Origin: Pomacea canaliculata
Taxonomy: Eukaryota; Mollusca; Gastropoda; Architaenioglossa; Ampullariidae
Direction of reading: 5' to 3'
Assembly (NCBI RefSeq): GCF_003073045.1
Contig: NC_037590.1
Coordinates: 24,020,449 to 24,084,448 of the forward strand
Length of the DNA stretch: 64,000 bases
In this document: in pieces, positions 51,121 to 63,258 of the stretch
Layout: each line of letters begins with the position of its first letter
How positions within the stretch are numbered: the first letter of the stretch is position 1
The notes under the pieces: model-generated
What the model was told of the DNA's origin: nothing
What the model saw: only the letters and a program-made list of their open reading frames with translations
Databases searched by the model: none
Made by a program: the position numbers and the translations under genes

Positions 51121-51556
51121 CCTGAGTGTGGCGGCCGTGTGCTTCATCAGTACCGCTCTTCTCCCACGTTCTCCAGAGCAAGACACCTACTGCAGGTATT
51201 TCTTCCACTCTTTAATGTTCTGTCTCTGATAAACTATGTCAAAAACTGTAAAGCTTGATGCATTTTATGTCTTCTGACCAGATGTCTGAATGTACCCTCT
51301 GGATGAGAGCGAGAGACCCTTTATAGAGGGTAAAATGTATCGTTCTCAATTCCTTAATCCTCTTTATTAAATCCATTTTATCCATAATTTTATTCGTTGA
51401 TACATTTATGTAACATTTCAGCACAGTTCTTGACTCTGCAAATTTATGCTACTCTGAGACTTACATAACAACTCATTTCTGTGCATATTTTTCACTGTCT
51501 ATTCCCTCAATAATTCTTATTGTTCTTATGCTTATTTTGTTCAGATCCCCGACACC

Positions 51557-51989
51557 ATGAAGACTGTAGCCATTCTGGTTCTTCTTGCACTCTTCGCTTA
51601 CTCCCAAGGTAAAGGAGTTGTCTATAATTCTGTTTCTTTCGTTTGGTTCATTGTTCCTTCTTCTCACGCTGAAATATTTTAAGATGATAATACAAGTGGT
51701 GATGGTTGATGAAAGAGAATGGTAAAACTGAATGTCTCCATGCGTTTGCCTAGTTATACTAGATAACATTTGGTTAGAAGGCTGTAACCCGGATCGACAG
51801 ACGCTGATATGACAGCTGCACCTGTATGTGTGTGTAGGGTCTCCCTGCTCTCAGGGTGCCACCGAGTGCCAGCATGCTGCCGAGACAGCTACATCTGAAG
51901 GCAGGACGTTCTGTTGTCACGCTGCCAACGCCAGAATCACCCTGACTAACATCAACGGCGAGGTGACGTGCACGTGCTCACAAGTCTAG
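51557..51989 (+). CDS. Small secreted six-cysteine peptide
   Basis: A 67-residue precursor encoded by two coding exons (51,557-51,608 and 51,838-51,989, phase 1), after a likely non-coding exon at about 51,145-51,196 whose intron ends at the acceptor before 51,545. The N-terminus MKTVAILVLLALFAYSQG is a textbook signal peptide, with cleavage likely after SQG. The mature part of about 49 residues has cysteines at positions 21, 28, 43, 44, 62 and 64: C-x6-C-x14-CC-x17-C-x-C. No dibasic processing site is seen before the first cysteine. TATA box, signal peptide in its own exon and nearby ATTAAA make this a complete, probably strongly expressed gene. I do not recognise the family; antimicrobial, mucus, hormone-like and toxin-like roles are all possible and none is shown. 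Confidence 0.78.
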
Positions 51990-52038
51990 ATGGCAAGCGC
52001 CTCACAAAACATTAATAATCTGTTCAGTCTTATTGACG

Positions 52039-52044
52039 ATTAAA
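52039..52044 (+). terminator. Variant poly(A) signal ATTAAA of peptide gene
   Basis: ATTAAA lies 50 bases after the TAG at 51,987-51,989. Confidence 0.6.
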
Positions 52045-54582
52045 GCGCTAAGTGCGACTTACTTCACAAGAATGATTTTCTTTTGTCTGGACATTGGTCA
52101 GAAATGGGATTCTCACCGACTCTTGCTTCACATGTCAACATTGGCTGATGTATGTTTTTGTGTGACTGTTGTGCGAAATCACTGTGCATTCTTTTTCTGC
52201 TTGACCTCTCCCCATCCAACCACTTTTAAATGTAATGCTTCGTGTTCGCACATCAAAATTATTAAAAAAAAACAACTTATAGTCACATCCTATACACTCC
52301 AGTGTATACACTCTCTCAGTGATATCACTCTTACACACACAACCATTACTGTCCTTCTCATACATTCTTCCAGTTTTGTAATTTGAGCCTCAAGCCTTTT
52401 TTCTTGCTATCTGTCTATTGCATGTCTACATGTGTGTGTGTGCGTGTGTTTCTGCGAGCATATCTTTTCTAACCATATACATGTAATACTTCTCTCTGAT
52501 CTTTCCGTCCTAGATTAAGTAGATAAGACTACAACAGTCTGAAACAAACAGAATGCACAGCAAAAACAGGGGTAGACTATTTTGTAACTCCCAGAATTAC
52601 CCATAACTCCTCGGAGTGAATGTGATATCCCAGAGCAACCCTACAAAGATAAATCTAGATTACTTCCACATTTTAAAAAAACGTTTTCTGTTTCAACTGA
52701 AGATGTTCAAGAGCTTTGAAATAAAGAGCGGGGTGCACATGCAGTGGGACACTCTTTACACGATGGTGCTAGGGCTTTGTTATGATCGTCAGGCCAAGTC
52801 AGTTATTACCTGCTTTCTAGAAATGTTTGGTGGGGGGATGGGAGATTTGAGGTTTACACCATCAACTGAGGCAGGTAGCCTTGTAAACATATAACTGGGG
52901 GGGGGGGGAACTGGAAAGGAATTTTGAAGCTGTAGTAATCTTACTACTCAATATTGGTACAGATAATAAACCTGTTCACATACAGGTTAATAGCAATATC
53001 ATGGCATTTGAAATAAGATATTTTCAATCACACACACACACAACAAACGCAAACACACGAATAAATTTTCCGTAATTCCAGTCAGCTATTCTTGTCGTTA
53101 TTTCGGTTTGTTATGTGGGACCCTAGAAGATAGGGTTAGTGGGTTTCATGTTACACTTGCAAGAGAACAATACGTACACTGCATGATCGTTTGTACTAGA
53201 ACGTCCTGTAAACTGAAGTAAGCAGTATGGAATGTCCGAACATCCACACTTTACATAGTTTACAGGAGTCCATTACATAGAGCAAGTCATAAAGCATTTC
53301 AGCATCCGGTTGAATAAACCTTAGTGCCGTTTCTGACAGCAGCAGTCCTTGTGCCTTAATTGTGTGTAAACTTTAATGAGCACAACTTTTTTTTCTCCTT
53401 TTAATTAGCGGTCTGTGTTGTTACACTACATTCTTATTTTCCACGTGGCAGCCTACAGCCCTTAAAGAAGGCCCAATGTTGCGATAGTACACAAGCAGCA
53501 CAGCAGGGACGCCCTACAGTATTGTATTGTCATCGCTGATGAATGGAGCTGACACTATGTCGGTCTGACTATACTTAATGCAGGGGGTCGGTGACCACAT
53601 TTCTTTCATTCCAAATTCACGCATTTGAAACTGTAGACACCTATGCTGATCGCTCGCTCGATAAAAGATCCCCATGACACCTCTGCAGGAGGTTCGCGAC
53701 CTCCAATGAGAGCTGGTGGACTGTGAAGAGGGTCTGACTGCCGCTGGCAACACCGCAAAGCTGTGGCGTACGTCACTGGGGGACGCGCAGGCAACATGCT
53801 CCTGCAGGCATGTGCACCCTATCTCATTTCGTGTGTCAGGACTGATCCATTGTTTTCCAGAGATATACAACCAGTACATTCCAGTACATTGTTGTTGCGG
53901 TCCTATGATTCTCGAGGAGTAACAAGGAATAAACAACACATTCCCTTCACCTGTGTGACGTAATCTTGCTCATAGCAGGAGTGGGATTTGCATACAAGAC
54001 ATCAGACTCACTCACACGAGGAAATGACACCAAGATGTATGTATATAACATGTTGTGTGTTTGTTAAGTGAGGTGCGTCTTTTTACAGATGCAGCCAAAT
54101 AGATAAACTCATAAAAGCATGAGCAGCTAAATTTCAGCGACTTTCTTGTCCTGTTCATTGTGTGTAAATGTAACAAGTCGGTAAATAAACTCATTGTGCA
54201 GATGGTAGAATGAGAGCCCCAGCAGAACGTTCAGACTTCGTTAAACATTAGGACTAATATATTCTCACTCTTAATTGTTTTCAGTCATTCGGTTCTTCTT
54301 TCAGACACCACGTTATTACGGAGAGTGACTTGTCATCTGCGAGACGCGGCCATCGCCATCTTTGCCCTTTGAACGAGAAGCTTGACCCCCGCCATCACGA
54401 CACGTTACACGGCTTAGAATACTCCTTCAGCCGTGACGTCTTGTGCTGACTGCCAGTGAATGATAAGACAAAGCATTTGACAATTCCAGGGTCGCACGCT
54501 CTATAGGGACGTTGCTACAAACCAGAACTGAATCCCTCCCTGAAGCTCGCTAATAAACGTCACGTGTTGCCGGACCGCCGTC
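52045..54582. other. Intergenic, no gene recognised
   Basis: A 141-codon open frame on the minus strand at 53,514-53,939 has no family resemblance and no splice partners that I can find. A (CA)n run lies at about 53,031-53,043 and a G run at about 52,898. Confidence 0.45.
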
Positions 54583-56178
54583 ATGGCTCTCAAACCCAAA
54601 AGCGCACCAGCCCAAACTGTAGAGTCCAGATTCGTCAAAAACAAGACGGATGCCATGAAGGAGATAGAGGCCTGGGTCAAGAAGGACGACGACCCCTTGA
54701 TTTCTCATGAAGCCATTCGCGTGGCTGGTCAGCTGACAGAAAACGTTACTGAGGACCGGATGTTGCGTGCGAAGCTGTGGGAGTTATCCAAAGAACGCTA
54801 CAAGGTACCCGAGTGTATGTGTAAATTGAGCCTATAACGTCCCATGTGTAACTGTGTGTGTGTGTGCAAGCTCGCGATGCAGTGCGGTACAATGCTGACG
54901 TGTGTTGTGCAAAGAAAGTCACAAAGTACTCATGCGTGCGTGTGTGCTTACGTTGTCCTAAGAACGGTACAAGGTACAGGTGCGTGCGTGCATGCTGACG
55001 GGTGACCTGAGGGTGAATGATGGATAAACAGACTACACGATCATGCAGGTCGTTCTTATTCTTATTGTTTCCCTTGTTCTTGACATCTGTTCTGTTCTGT
55101 TCTGATGGTTGTACTGGCTAAAAATGTTTGTCAACAAACTGGCCCATGCACGAAAACTAGTACCAAAAGAATGCCTGGAACTGTCTATACCTTCTTGTCC
55201 TATCTTTGCAGTTTCTCAGCAAAAGCGACTATGAAAAGAAGATATTCCAAGACCGAATGAGGCGCAGGTCGGCTGCTCTGGTTCGAAAGTTCGCCGTGCA
55301 CAGCGCCGGTCGTGGTGACTACGCATGCGCGTTGGATTTAAATGTCGACAAACCACCTCAAAAACAATGGCGGAATGCCAGAACTACTTCGCTATTTTGT
55401 TCGCTGACGAAAAATGCAAAGAAAAGAAGACAAAGATGTCTTTCGGGGCAGATGTAGCCAATAGAACCAGCGTGAGCGTGAAGAGTTCCACTCTCGGAGT
55501 CTCTGACAAGTCAACCGAGTCGTCGCTGACTGCCGCAGAGGTTCAAGGGACAGTGGCGCGAACAGAGATGAACGAGCGTCTGCCGACACCTCTGGTAGAG
55601 CTCGACAGACTCAAATCAGCAGGTAAAGAAGAGTCAAGATCGAGTCTGCGACTGCTGCCAAAGCAAGTTCCCCCACACATGCCCCACGCCCGATTTAAGA
55701 AAGCATCTGTGACGGACATTGAATGTGAGCCAGCAGCCATAAGCAGGCCTACGAATAGTCATCACTCATCATGGTGGGCAGACGACAACAGAAGCACGAA
55801 GGACGTGACGCTGCCAGCGCTAGCCTCTCGACCTTTGGGGTTAACGCCGCGCGGCGAATGTCTGCCGCATCCTGCTGCAACTCGGATCCCTGCAGCTTAG
55901 CAGACACAGCTGCATGGACGGCGGCGGCCATGCAGAAAGCAGCCTTCCTGTGGGGTAGATCAGAGGCTCCACGCGGGGCTGTGACCAGGGACCCGCGCTA
56001 CGCCAAACTGGAGAGCTCTCTGGCTCCATCCGCACCGCAGCAAGGCCACCGCGACCTGTGCGCCGTCATCAGCAGCATCGAGTCCCTGCGCGCTCCGCCT
56101 CTGATGAGCAGGAAGCTCCGGTCCAAGACGGAACTGAAGGCACTCCAATTTATGAGGGAAAAAGGTTTTGTCTTTTAA
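54583..56178 (+). CDS. Unrecognised protein, reading frame broken twice
   Basis: Exon 1 (54,583-54,804) starts MALKPKSAPAQTVESRFVKN in a good context, is rich in charged residues and predicted helical, and ends RYK at a GTACCC donor. The next exon opens at 55,212 after a TTTGCAG acceptor with FLSKSDYEKKIFQDRMRRRS in matching phase 0. That frame stops at 55,457. Coding-like sequence continues in a second frame from about 55,340 to 55,900, then a third from about 55,770 to the stop at 56,178, ending AAFLWGRSEAPRGAVTRDPR...ALQFMREKGFVF. Possible explanations are two indels (real or assembly), or a short intron, for instance from the GTAAAG at 55,621. I do not recognise the protein. No membrane segment or signal peptide is seen, so it is probably cytoplasmic. 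Confidence 0.5.
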
Positions 56179-57317
56179 TTAGTCTGGCTACCGCTCGAGC
56201 TAATGGTAACGCTGTTTGACAGAAAGATGCTGATTAAAAAAAAAGTCACAGGCAAGGACTGGCATGCAATGTTTTGATAGTAAAATACTGATATGAAAGG
56301 CACAGGCAAGAATAGCATGCAATGTTTCATTAGAAAGGTACTAACAAGAAAGTCGTAGATGTCAATCTTATTTCCTCTGGAAAAAAAAAGCTTGCTCAAA
56401 CATTTCCGGCATTTGAACATTACGATAAAAACACATGTATCATTATTATTGCAGAACAGAAGTAACAACTACTCTTTCTTTTCTGCTTCACTTTTTAATA
56501 TAAAATTCATCTGATCAGACACAGAAGAAAAAAATGAAAAGCTCCTTCTACTTAAGGACAAGAAATCCATTAAATGCTGTTCTTCAAACCTTTTTTCACA
56601 GAAATACAGTACGTACTGATTAATCTTTGACAAATAAACACACCTATTCATGAAAATCAATGTCATATTCATTAAAATCACATAACTGTCCCTGATTATA
56701 AATAATTCTGCATACTTGTTTTCAAATCAGACACACACAGTGGATATAAAAACATTCTTGAACAATATTTCATTTGAAAGAATTATTTGGAATATATTTA
56801 CATCCAGAGCAGCCAAGAGACAGCTCGGGCCTCGAGGTAGACGATCTCTCCAGGCCCCTTGTAATTGTGATCGTAAATTATTTTCCCAGTATATAATATG
56901 CTTTACAATTCGATTTGTCAATATCTACATTTCATTCAGTAACGTAATGTACACTGCAAACATTAGGACAAGTGCACTAGGATCTACATCACTTCTTGAA
57001 CATAGAGCTGTTTACACGTGAGTGGTTAGTAAATGAGGAAAAATGACATTAAAGGATCAAAGTTGTAGTACCCAGCTCCACAGAAAAAATCCCCTGAGTG
57101 AGGAATGTTACGTCAACCTTTCTTTAAAAGAGAAAGAAAAGGAAATGAAGGAAAAAATCCACTGACCAAGGTCAGGCCCTCATAACAGCCGTGGGCCATG
57201 TTACACCAGACCCTCCCATCCCTCCCCTCTCATCAGACCTGCATACATTCTCATATTGATGAGATGAAAATAAAACATTACATTTTCTCATTGCCACAAA
57301 TGTAATGAACATGGCTT
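56179..57317. other. Convergent intergenic region
   Basis: Lies between the 3' ends of the unrecognised plus-strand gene and DECR2 on the minus strand. AT-rich with no recognised gene; it presumably holds both 3' UTRs. Confidence 0.5.
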
Positions 57318-60300
57318 TTACAGCACTGACTTCACCAGTTTCATTCTTGCCAGACCATTGTCATCAGTAAGCCAGCAGCCTCCATCAGCAACCACCACGG
57401 TTCCAGTCAGCAATGCTGCAGCTGGAGTTACTAAGAAGAGGCAGATGTCTGCTATGTCCACTCGCTCACCGATTCGTTGTATGGGAATATTCTCTTCAAT
57501 AAATTTCAAACGCTCAGGAAATAAACCTCCGCCTAAATAAAAAGAACCACACAAATATAGAGATATAATAGCTTTATGATAATAAAGAGTATAATTAGCT
57601 TAAATATGACAGTAATGATAATATAATGATACGACCTCTATGCACATATTTCATTCTTCACAGAGGCTCTAGTTTTGACTGCACCTTAAAACATATTGCA
57701 CATTTACTTCTTTGTAATGTTTTAAAAAAAGTTTTGCAGCCTTGACAATAAATACCCTACATTTGCAGTGCATATTTGAGTTTATAAGACTTTAAGACTA
57801 CAATTCTGTGCAGGATGTTGCTGCTGATAATAGTTTCCACGATCGCCCATGATTGTCGTCCTACTAAGCAGCTTGGCACCATGGGTTACTTCAAAGATAC
57901 ACACAAGAATTATGACTTCTCTTTATCCCAGACATTGTACTGGGATGTTCTTGATGACATCTTTTCTTGCACCACCATGTGCCAAACATTGACAGGAATG
58001 ATTGATAAAGCTCTCTGCTACCTCTAGTCACTATCAATTATCCTCGTCTCTCTTGTTAATATCTGTTCCAAGATCACTGGAACCATTCAGAAGGATTTGG
58101 AAGCCTTTTGTAATCAACAAATCCTCAGGAAGGCATCCCTCATCCTATTTCTGATCATGTGCAGGCATGTGAGATTTCACTCTTGCCGCCTGGCTGTAGA
58201 TACGCGATGCTTGTATGCAGAACCAATCGTCACCGCAACTCATTCATTCCACGTGCCATTCACTTGATAAACTCGACTGGCCGTGATCTTGTACTAGCCT
58301 GGTGTGGCCTGGGTCATCAAATGTATCTGCTGTTGTTGGGAATGTGTGTGTATTGGGGAGAGAGAGAATGTGTGTGTGACAGAGACAGCTATTTCAACAT
58401 GTACATTTATCTCTTTCATATTATTGCTAGTATGAGTATCTTGAATTGCCCCTGGGGTCAATAAAGTTGTATTGTAGAACAAATGTTGTTTGTTATATCC
58501 AGAATATTCCTTCACTTCGGCTGACAAAGTGTTTTTTCTTACAAAGTGTGTTTGAGAGAGAATGGACGTGAAAAAACGAGAAATATACACAGGAAGATTA
58601 CCCAGTTTGCGCAACCCCTCTGTATCGGCAATTGGTCCAGGTGCAACACACATAACACGAATACCATGTTGCCCCCACTCAACTGCCATGTGTCGTGTCA
58701 TTGCCTCTGTAACAATAAATCAATATGAATTTATAAAAGCTAAAAAAAATCAAGAATAATACATATTTGTTTATTCTTGGGATAATCCTAATTATTTAAG
58801 ATCATTTTTGAAAGGGAAAACCTATGAAAGGAACGAAATTCGATTTCACAATATAAATCAGGTTTTTGTCCCTTTTGTCCAGATATTCTTATGCTCAGAA
58901 ACCCACTTAACCCCAATTTACCTATAGCTGCTTTGGCAGGACCAGCATGACCTTGAAGGGCTTGTCCTCTGAAGTGTAATGTTGCCGTAATATTAATGAT
59001 CACTCCACCATGTTCCTGAAGCAAAAATATACAGAATACCAATCAACAACAACTACATTTTGTGATGTTTATTCAAAAATAGCATTTTCCTTTACCAGCC
59101 AGTTATTGTCTCACCATTCATTGCTCTATGTATTATTATTTAGATCTTTATTTTGAAAGGAAGCGCTTGGGAAGTAATCAAGTTGGGCTATACTTGCTAC
59201 TTTGTACAAGGAAATTAACTGGAGAAGACTAAGGGGTATAATGTCACTAAAATTCTGTATTCATGTATGCCAGTGTCAGCTGACTCACATTTATGTCTCT
59301 CTGCAACTGGATTTTCATAAGTAAAGTTTGATGACAAAATCGTACTATTTTCTGAATATGGCAGTGTTATTTTCACAGTTTTCTTGTGAAATTATTAAAG
59401 AATGTTTATTAAAATAACACCTTCACTTTATAACATTATTGCTATACTTCAGCTACTGAGCTCTCGAGGTGGCAAGAATCTGTATGATGTAGGACCGTGC
59501 ATTCTAACTACCATACTTAGACTGTTAAGCATTTAGACAACCAGCTTTCATGTGAGACAAGTGTACCTAAGACTAAGAGCAAAACTGAAAATCTGCCACC
59601 AAGAAAGCCTAATTTAATTTTCTCCAGCTTGAATGTATACACCTCAATTTGTATGCACTGAAACATTGCTGAGTCCCGATTTATCGATATGCTATAAATA
59701 TAAATACAAACTGGTTCCATACCTTGAAATAGTTATCAAAAACAACTTTGCTAACATTGAAAGTGCCAAGTGCATCAATATCCATGACAGTCTTGAATGC
59801 ATTGAATGACATTCGATCCAGAGCACACAAAAAATTCCCTGCAGCACCTGCAATGAGACCAGCAACACAGTCTACAGAAAGCTGCATAAAGTTAATTAGT
59901 AAAGTCTGATTGCTGCAGTCTGTTTTATAAGCAGGTTTGTTCACGTGAACATACTCTATGACCCATTTCCCTAAAATAAAATTAAAGTGTTCAATAATTA
60001 AAAACCATGGACAGTTCTTTTACGTTTATTCCTACGTATGGGCGTCTCTCAATCTTTTTTTCGATGGACGAACATTTCGATTCAGTGCTCCGACTTGGTG
60101 TCTCTAAAGTACGATGCAGCCAGACATTCAGAAGTTGGTTTCGGGAAAACAACTTCAAATATCCCACTAATGACTACATAATTAATGGTAAGTACAACTT
60201 GTTTCTAATACAAATGGTATCTACACTATTTTTGTCTTTTTTGTATTTTTGGGGTGAAGCGGCCCGTGACACGCATGTCGGAGGTGTATATGGACCCCAG

Positions 60301-63171
60301 GCCGAAAAAGGTTGGGCATCACTGATCTACAGGGTCGATCAATGTCCCGCTTGTATTTAAAAATCTGATTACCGTACATTGGTTCACATTCATGCCTTTG
60401 ATTTTGGCTTTTGCCTTTCACCGTTTGATTAAAACTTTCAAATTTGTGTCCTAGTTTACTGCCTTCGGCGTTCCACCCCTCCCCAACCCCCACTCCCACC
60501 CCCGGCTTTCCGCTTGTTTCGGCGTTCTTTGTCGGTGACGACACCATGATCGACAGGCGTCCCACCATGGATGTGTATAGGTGGATTGCAGTCTGTCTGC
60601 CGAGACCAACGCTTAGCCTCTTGCGAGGTTCTCCGCTGTTAGTCTTGGCGAGCATCAACAAAGAATGTGACTAAGCCGGAAGCTTTGTACAAACAGGCCT
60701 CGTTTTAGTAGTTAATCCGAAATGTGAATAAACCGGAAGCTTTGTAGTCTCATGCCTTGTTGTAGCAGTTAACTGGAAAGAAAAAAATCGTCTGCCAGCA
60801 GTCCAGTAATACAAATTCGTGGTCCCACTTTCGCTCACGAAAAATGCCAAAGCTGTTCTTTGCAGTATTTCCGACATAAGGCGGAGCTATATTCCTATTT
60901 GTACCAAGCCTTCAACAACAAAACCAGGCAAGACTAATGATGATGGCGATACTAATAATGGCTGTAGTAATAATGTCGATCGTGTCAAAAGATAATATAC
61001 TAGATGACTGTGTGTAAATTAGGTACAAGAAAGAAGCACTGTGTTCAGATACAAACTTGATCAAATTAAAATTAATTATATTTTTCATTAAACACTGTGA
61101 GCATTACCATTAATTAGATAGTCAATCTTTCCAAACTCTTTTAAAGCTGCGTCCACGGCACTCAAGATGGTCTGTGACTGTTGAGATAATCATAAAAAAA
61201 TATGAAACACTACAGATGCTTAAAACAATTAATTACAGCATGTTATTGTTATTTAAAATGTTTCTCCCACTTCATTATTTAATTTACTTTTACTTTGTTG
61301 GTCATTGCAGAGAGTGCAACCTGTTTTGGTTGTCATGCTGTGCTATATAAATGTTTAAAATTAATGCTTGTGTGCTTGCACACACACACACAACACTTTT
61401 TTGACATTATAAATTCATATCAAACCTGTCTAACATCCATTTGGACAGGCAGACAACGTTGACCTGTCACATAAGAAAGTGTCTTAGCAGACTTTTGAAG
61501 CCTGCTGAAGTTTCTACTGGCTATCACTGTGTTACAGCCATGCCTGTGTAAAATAAATCAATATTAAGGTCTAATATGGCTTGTTTCTATCTTCTCTTTG
61601 AGGTAAGGGCAGCTTCTTTATTGTTTGACACTACAAGCATTTTCTGTATTTTAAGGACAGCTTTTGATGAGAATCAAGTGGATCCCTTACCTACCATCGA
61701 TGTACAAAAAGGCCTCAGTAATTTAGAAGTTATTTTTTATGACAAAATAATATAATCTATGAAAGTCATTATGTAGCCTTTTCAGATTATAAAATGTTGA
61801 AAACAACCTTTCAAAAAAGCTCCAACTTTCCATTCAGATACACATGTATGAGCTTCTGTTTGAAGGATACAAGATATAGTCTGTCTCTGACATTCGTACA
61901 AGGCTAATTTTATATAAATTATATACATATACATATCAAGTATTATGCATTTTGCATATTTTACAAACTTTTTTCCTTTTATTCCAATATTACAATATGG
62001 TACAAATTTCTTATGAATTTTTTTTTATCTCCTATGGAATTTTCACATTACAATTTTTTTTTTTTATTTATATTATCTCAGCAACAAGGCATACTTTCTG
62101 CTTCAGCCTACAAACAAAATAATTCTTTAAAACATGCAGGCCTATGAATCATAAAAAGTGTCCTACAGCATAATTGAAAATACCAGGTACATTATCATTT
62201 TCTGTTTTAGAGTTTTTTCAACCAGTCACATTTCTTTTTTTTTACTCATTACCATTTGCATCTTGACATGCACTTGTTCTTTTCACAAAGACTTTATAAA
62301 TACATTTGAGGGGAATTAATTGTATATATTAAGTCAGCACAAAAAGCTATACTACAAATGAATTAGAATTCATGAAATGCTGTGAAATACATTATAAGTG
62401 TAGAACAATACCTCATAAAGATTTCTGCAATGGTGAAGCATATCCCTGAACCTCCACCAGTGATGAATGCCACCTTATCCCTACAATTACAAATATTATC
62501 CTCTTGTAATATTACAAAATTCATAGTATGACACTATTCGGTAACCATGTCAATCTATATTTTTTCAAAGTACAAAATTAAATGATTATAACAGATTTTT
62601 TAAACTTAAATAATTATTGTTTATTAATTGTTTCATTGGCACTGGAACTTTTAATGTCAACAATATTACTGAAATTTTAAGAGTAAAATTTCTTGTGCAG
62701 TTCATTTTGTTTCGGGAATACATAACGTATTTATAGTGATTCGATCTGCACAACATTCGCTTTTGAACTATATCACTTTTTCAGGAATCATTGAATGAGT
62801 TCATCGATCAGCAGTCTGCCAATTAATTTTGACTATTGAAAAAATTGTTTAAAAAAATAGATATAGAGTGAAAATAAACATGCTTTCAACCCTTGCATCA
62901 TTGTTTCAGATTTTAGCCTTCTCGCTCGCCCTCCGTCGCACTCCTGTACCCACCACCACCACCCCACACACACACAAGCACATGTAATACAAGTTTATGC
63001 ATACACTACATGCATGTACAGTGACGCGCACACATACACCAACATCCACGTCGCACTCCACCTACGCGTACCCAGAAATGCATCAAAAGTAATTTACTTG
63101 AGAATATCTTTTTGGAACACATATGTGTAGTTCTTAAGGCATTGCTCAACAATTTCTTCGGTCTGCGACAT
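57318..63171 (-). CDS. DECR2: Peroxisomal 2,4-dienoyl-CoA reductase
   Basis: Short-chain dehydrogenase/reductase that reduces 2,4-dienoyl-CoA with NADPH during peroxisomal breakdown of polyunsaturated fatty acids. Exons in transcript order: 63,171-63,098; 62,480-62,412; 61,543-61,426; 61,177-61,108; 59,847-59,723; 59,015-58,922; 58,706-58,602; 57,532-57,318. Phases match throughout and give 289 residues, near the 292 of human DECR2. Landmarks: [13 protein letters not shown] (Rossmann nucleotide site), [56 protein letters not shown] with the conserved lysine, [28 protein letters not shown], and [15 protein letters not shown] near the end. Two oddities: the third glycine of the TGxxxGIG motif is cysteine (GIC), and the C-terminus is SVL, not a canonical SKL-type peroxisomal signal. 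Identity is certain; peroxisomal location is inferred from the family. Confidence 0.95.
58040..58490 (+). mobile_element. LINE (Rex1-like) 3' end inside DECR2 intron 7
   Basis: On the plus strand, antisense to DECR2. One frame gives [16 protein letters not shown] and [12 protein letters not shown], and a shifted frame gives [20 protein letters not shown] then [12 protein letters not shown]. This is the C-terminal pattern of Rex1/Babar-type reverse transcriptases. The tail cccctggggtcaataaagtt is the usual 3' end of this group. Frameshifts show it is inactive. The 5' limit is uncertain and may reach 57,830. Confidence 0.75.
60007..60324 (+). mobile_element. hAT transposon 3' remnant inside DECR2 intron 4
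   Basis: [17 protein letters not shown] resembles the C-terminal dimerisation end of hAT transposases. About 100 bp after it, the sequence cggcccgtgacacgcatgtc leads to a terminus ggttgggcatcactg, typical of hAT 3' ends. The matching left terminus (cagtgatgcccaacc) is not nearby, so only the right end survives. Confidence 0.6.
60668..60778. repeat. Imperfect 55-bp tandem repeat in DECR2 intron 4
   Basis: Two adjacent copies share gtga.taa.ccggaagctttgta, a middle .gcct.gtt.tag and a closing agttaa. They start at about 60,668 and 60,724. Confidence 0.7.
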
Positions 63172-63258
63172 GATGCTCAAGATACCTTCACAGCCGAGTT
63201 CAAAGTTTACAAGCCGCTTAAAGGTCACATGACTTTCTCATGACCAGCTCCACACAAA
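63172..63258. promoter_or_regulatory. Divergent promoter between DECR2 and plus-strand gene
   Basis: Only 87 bp separate the two outward-facing start codons. It lacks a TATA box and begins each gene with short first exons, as is common for housekeeping bidirectional promoters. Confidence 0.55.

Noticed and set aside
53514..53939. 141-codon minus-strand frame
   Set aside because: No domain, signal or splice partner seen; kept only as part of the gap description.
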